From positions 1-47,860 of the forward strand of contig QCND01000003.1 of NCBI GenBank assembly GCA_003213355.1: a stretch of 47,860 bases of DNA. Direction: 5' to 3'. Both the position numbers and the translations under genes were made by a program. The stretch's first letter is position 1. Each line of letters begins with the position of its first letter. Shown piece by piece: positions 45,356-47,860 of this stretch. Below the pieces are notes generated by a model. The model ran no database searches and had not been told where the DNA came from. It was given only the letters and a program-made list of their open reading frames with translations. Source of the stretch: Prochlorococcus sp. AG-424-E20. GTDB taxonomy: Bacteria > Cyanobacteriota > Cyanobacteriia > PCC-6307 > Cyanobiaceae.

Positions 45356-45419
45356 GGTTGAGTTCTTATTAATCTGTATCTGTTTTTAGTTGAGTATGTT
45401 TTTACATCATATTCAAAAT

Positions 45420-46888
<1,469 letters not shown>

Positions 46889-46936
46889 TCAATTATTTTA
46901 TTATATTTTTAACTTTCATGTGACTATTCTCTCGGT

Positions 46937-47860
46937 TCATTTTGATCTGATGAGTACTAATGGTGTTTGTTGGTTAGCATTACCCGCTGGATTTGATGTT
47001 AAAGCTCTTTTAATTATTTCAGCATTATCAACATTGCTTGTTGATAGAATTTTAACTCTTCCTAAATCATTTACATCCACAACAGCCACATTAACGTTTA
47101 GTTTTCTTGCGGCTTTAATACAAAAAGTTTTCGTATCTTTAGGTCCTAAAACTATACTTTTGTCATAGGGCGGGATTGTACCAGTAATGTCATCAATCAA
47201 TCTTGCTTGTGCACCTGCTAAACGATAAAACATACCTTTAACACCAAATAATTTTACTATTCCTCCAATTAACCATGAAATTATTACTCGTGTTGGACCA
47301 GAAATATTTATTAGGGTTTGCATTCCGGATGCTGTAGCTAAACTACTAGTCGGGTGAAATCCTTTGCAAATTAACCTTGAAATTAGATTTGATTTTACGT
47401 TCCTATAATCAATGTATCTTCCTTGCATTACTGCTAGTGGTGACTCTCCAATTGTAAGAATATCTGTAGGCAAGTAATCTAGTGGCATGTAGGATTCTAA
47501 CACCTTAATAGGATCATCTAAACTACCAAGAATATGTGTTTTTATTGGATCTACTAGATTAGTACTAGAAGAATTTGCTTTGGGTATGTTTACAAAATTA
47601 GGCAATACAAAACTATCGAACTTTTTGAATGAACCGAATGGTCCGTAATTTCCCCATTCTATATCTAGCCACAAACATTTAATCATATCTTTAGCTGTAC
47701 TTTTAATCTCATATTCAATTTCAATTTCGACAAATGTCGATTTTTTCCCTTTTAAAATATATGCAGTCCAATAGCAATCATTTTGATCTTCTTCTGCATC
47801 TGGGTGAAGTGGTTTGATTTTTGTCTGAATCTTTATGATCTCGTTTTTATCGATACCAAT
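46937..47860 (-). CDS. CofE-like (F420-0:gamma-glutamyl ligase family) protein, 5' end outside the window
   Basis: The frame stays open from ATG 47686 back to the right edge, so the ATG is probably internal; the extra 58 codons include KPLHPDAEEDQND and WTAYILKGKKSTFVEIEIEYE. The following part has LPTDILTIGESPLAVMQGRYID, with a GESPLA segment as in CofE relatives, a hydrophobic stretch (TRVIISWLIGGIVKLFGVKG), ARLIDDITGTIPPYDKSIVLGP and VVDVNDLGRVKIL. These match the F420-0:gamma-glutamyl ligase family, which adds glutamate to a cofactor. The natural substrate in cyanobacteria that lack F420 is unknown. The visible C-terminal part has 307 residues. Confidence 0.7.
   Translation of the reverse strand: MGIDKNEIIKIQTKIKPLHPDAEEDQNDCYWTAYILKGKKSTFVEIEIEYEIKSTAKDMIKCLWLDIEWGNYGPFGSFKKFDSFVLPNFVNIPKANSSSTNLVDPIKTHILGSLDDPIKVLESYMPLDYLPTDILTIGESPLAVMQGRYIDYRNVKSNLISRLICKGFHPTSSLATASGMQTLINISGPTRVIISWLIGGIVKLFGVKGMFYRLAGAQARLIDDITGTIPPYDKSIVLGPKDTKTFCIKAARKLNVNVAVVDVNDLGRVKILSTSNVDNAEIIKRALTSNPAGNANQQTPLVLIRSK

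Overview
The window reads as a stretch of the chromosome of a marine picocyanobacterium, most probably Prochlorococcus. The DNA is AT-rich, the genes are densely packed on both strands, and no gap between genes reaches 300 bases (the longest are about 160-200). The gene set is photosynthetic and cyanobacterial: chlP, ccsA, hemA by the glutamyl-tRNA route, ferredoxin sulfite reductase, class II FBPase/SBPase, phosphoribulokinase, glgC, a lumenal pentapeptide protein and a CIA30 protein. A DevBCA-type exporter without heterocyst genes and a class I aldolase also fit. Within Prochlorococcus the not extremely low GC suggests a low-light or NATL-like strain; this is inference from memory, not a computed placement.

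Layout. 1-2.4 kb: end of an exporter permease, its ATPase, a tiny basic protein and a glycosyltransferase. 2.4-7.7 kb: rpsB (with a structured leader), tsf, an unknown acidic protein and recG. 7.7-15.2 kb: a VanX-like peptidase convergent with and overlapping sir, then glyS, chlP and a VanY-like peptidase. 15.2-22.1 kb: typA, a DUF309 protein, a GT-C-like membrane protein, lptB, an LptF/G permease and ccsA. 22.1-29.2 kb: a carbon and tetrapyrrole block (rpe, glpX, hemA, glgC, gnd, pgl). 29.2-35.8 kb: CIA30, an unknown, ilvD, an unknown, a divergent upp, a pentapeptide protein, a CobW-type GTPase with a perfect DNA repeat, a small zinc-finger protein, purS and purQ. 35.8-47.9 kb is almost entirely on the minus strand: class I aldolase, a Gfo/Idh oxidoreductase, accD, a minimal prepilin peptidase, prk, leuB, lpxD, proB, a YqeG-like HAD phosphatase without a normal start codon, a DUF3727 protein, ruvX, a GNAT-like protein and a CofE-like ligase that runs off the window.

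Functionally the window combines Calvin cycle and oxidative pentose phosphate enzymes (rpe, glpX, fda, prk, gnd, pgl), glycogen synthesis (glgC), envelope biogenesis (lptB, LptF/G, lpxD, two M15 peptidases, glycosyltransferases), amino acid synthesis (ilvD, leuB, proB), purine synthesis (purS, purQ) and translation (rpsB, tsf, glyS, typA).

Most of the window is core genome. The most unusual features are: an in-frame N-terminal extension on sir that resembles the N-terminal domain of phage-type tyrosine recombinases, next to a 12-bp tandem repeat; a YqeG-like gene with no ATG, GTG or TTG start; a perfect 10-bp dyad between the divergent Calvin cycle genes rpe and glpX; a terminator-shaped hairpin inside ccsA; a structured rpsB leader; and a phosphoribulokinase of the short proteobacterial type. 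I saw no tRNA, rRNA, CRISPR array, intact insertion sequence or complete integrase.
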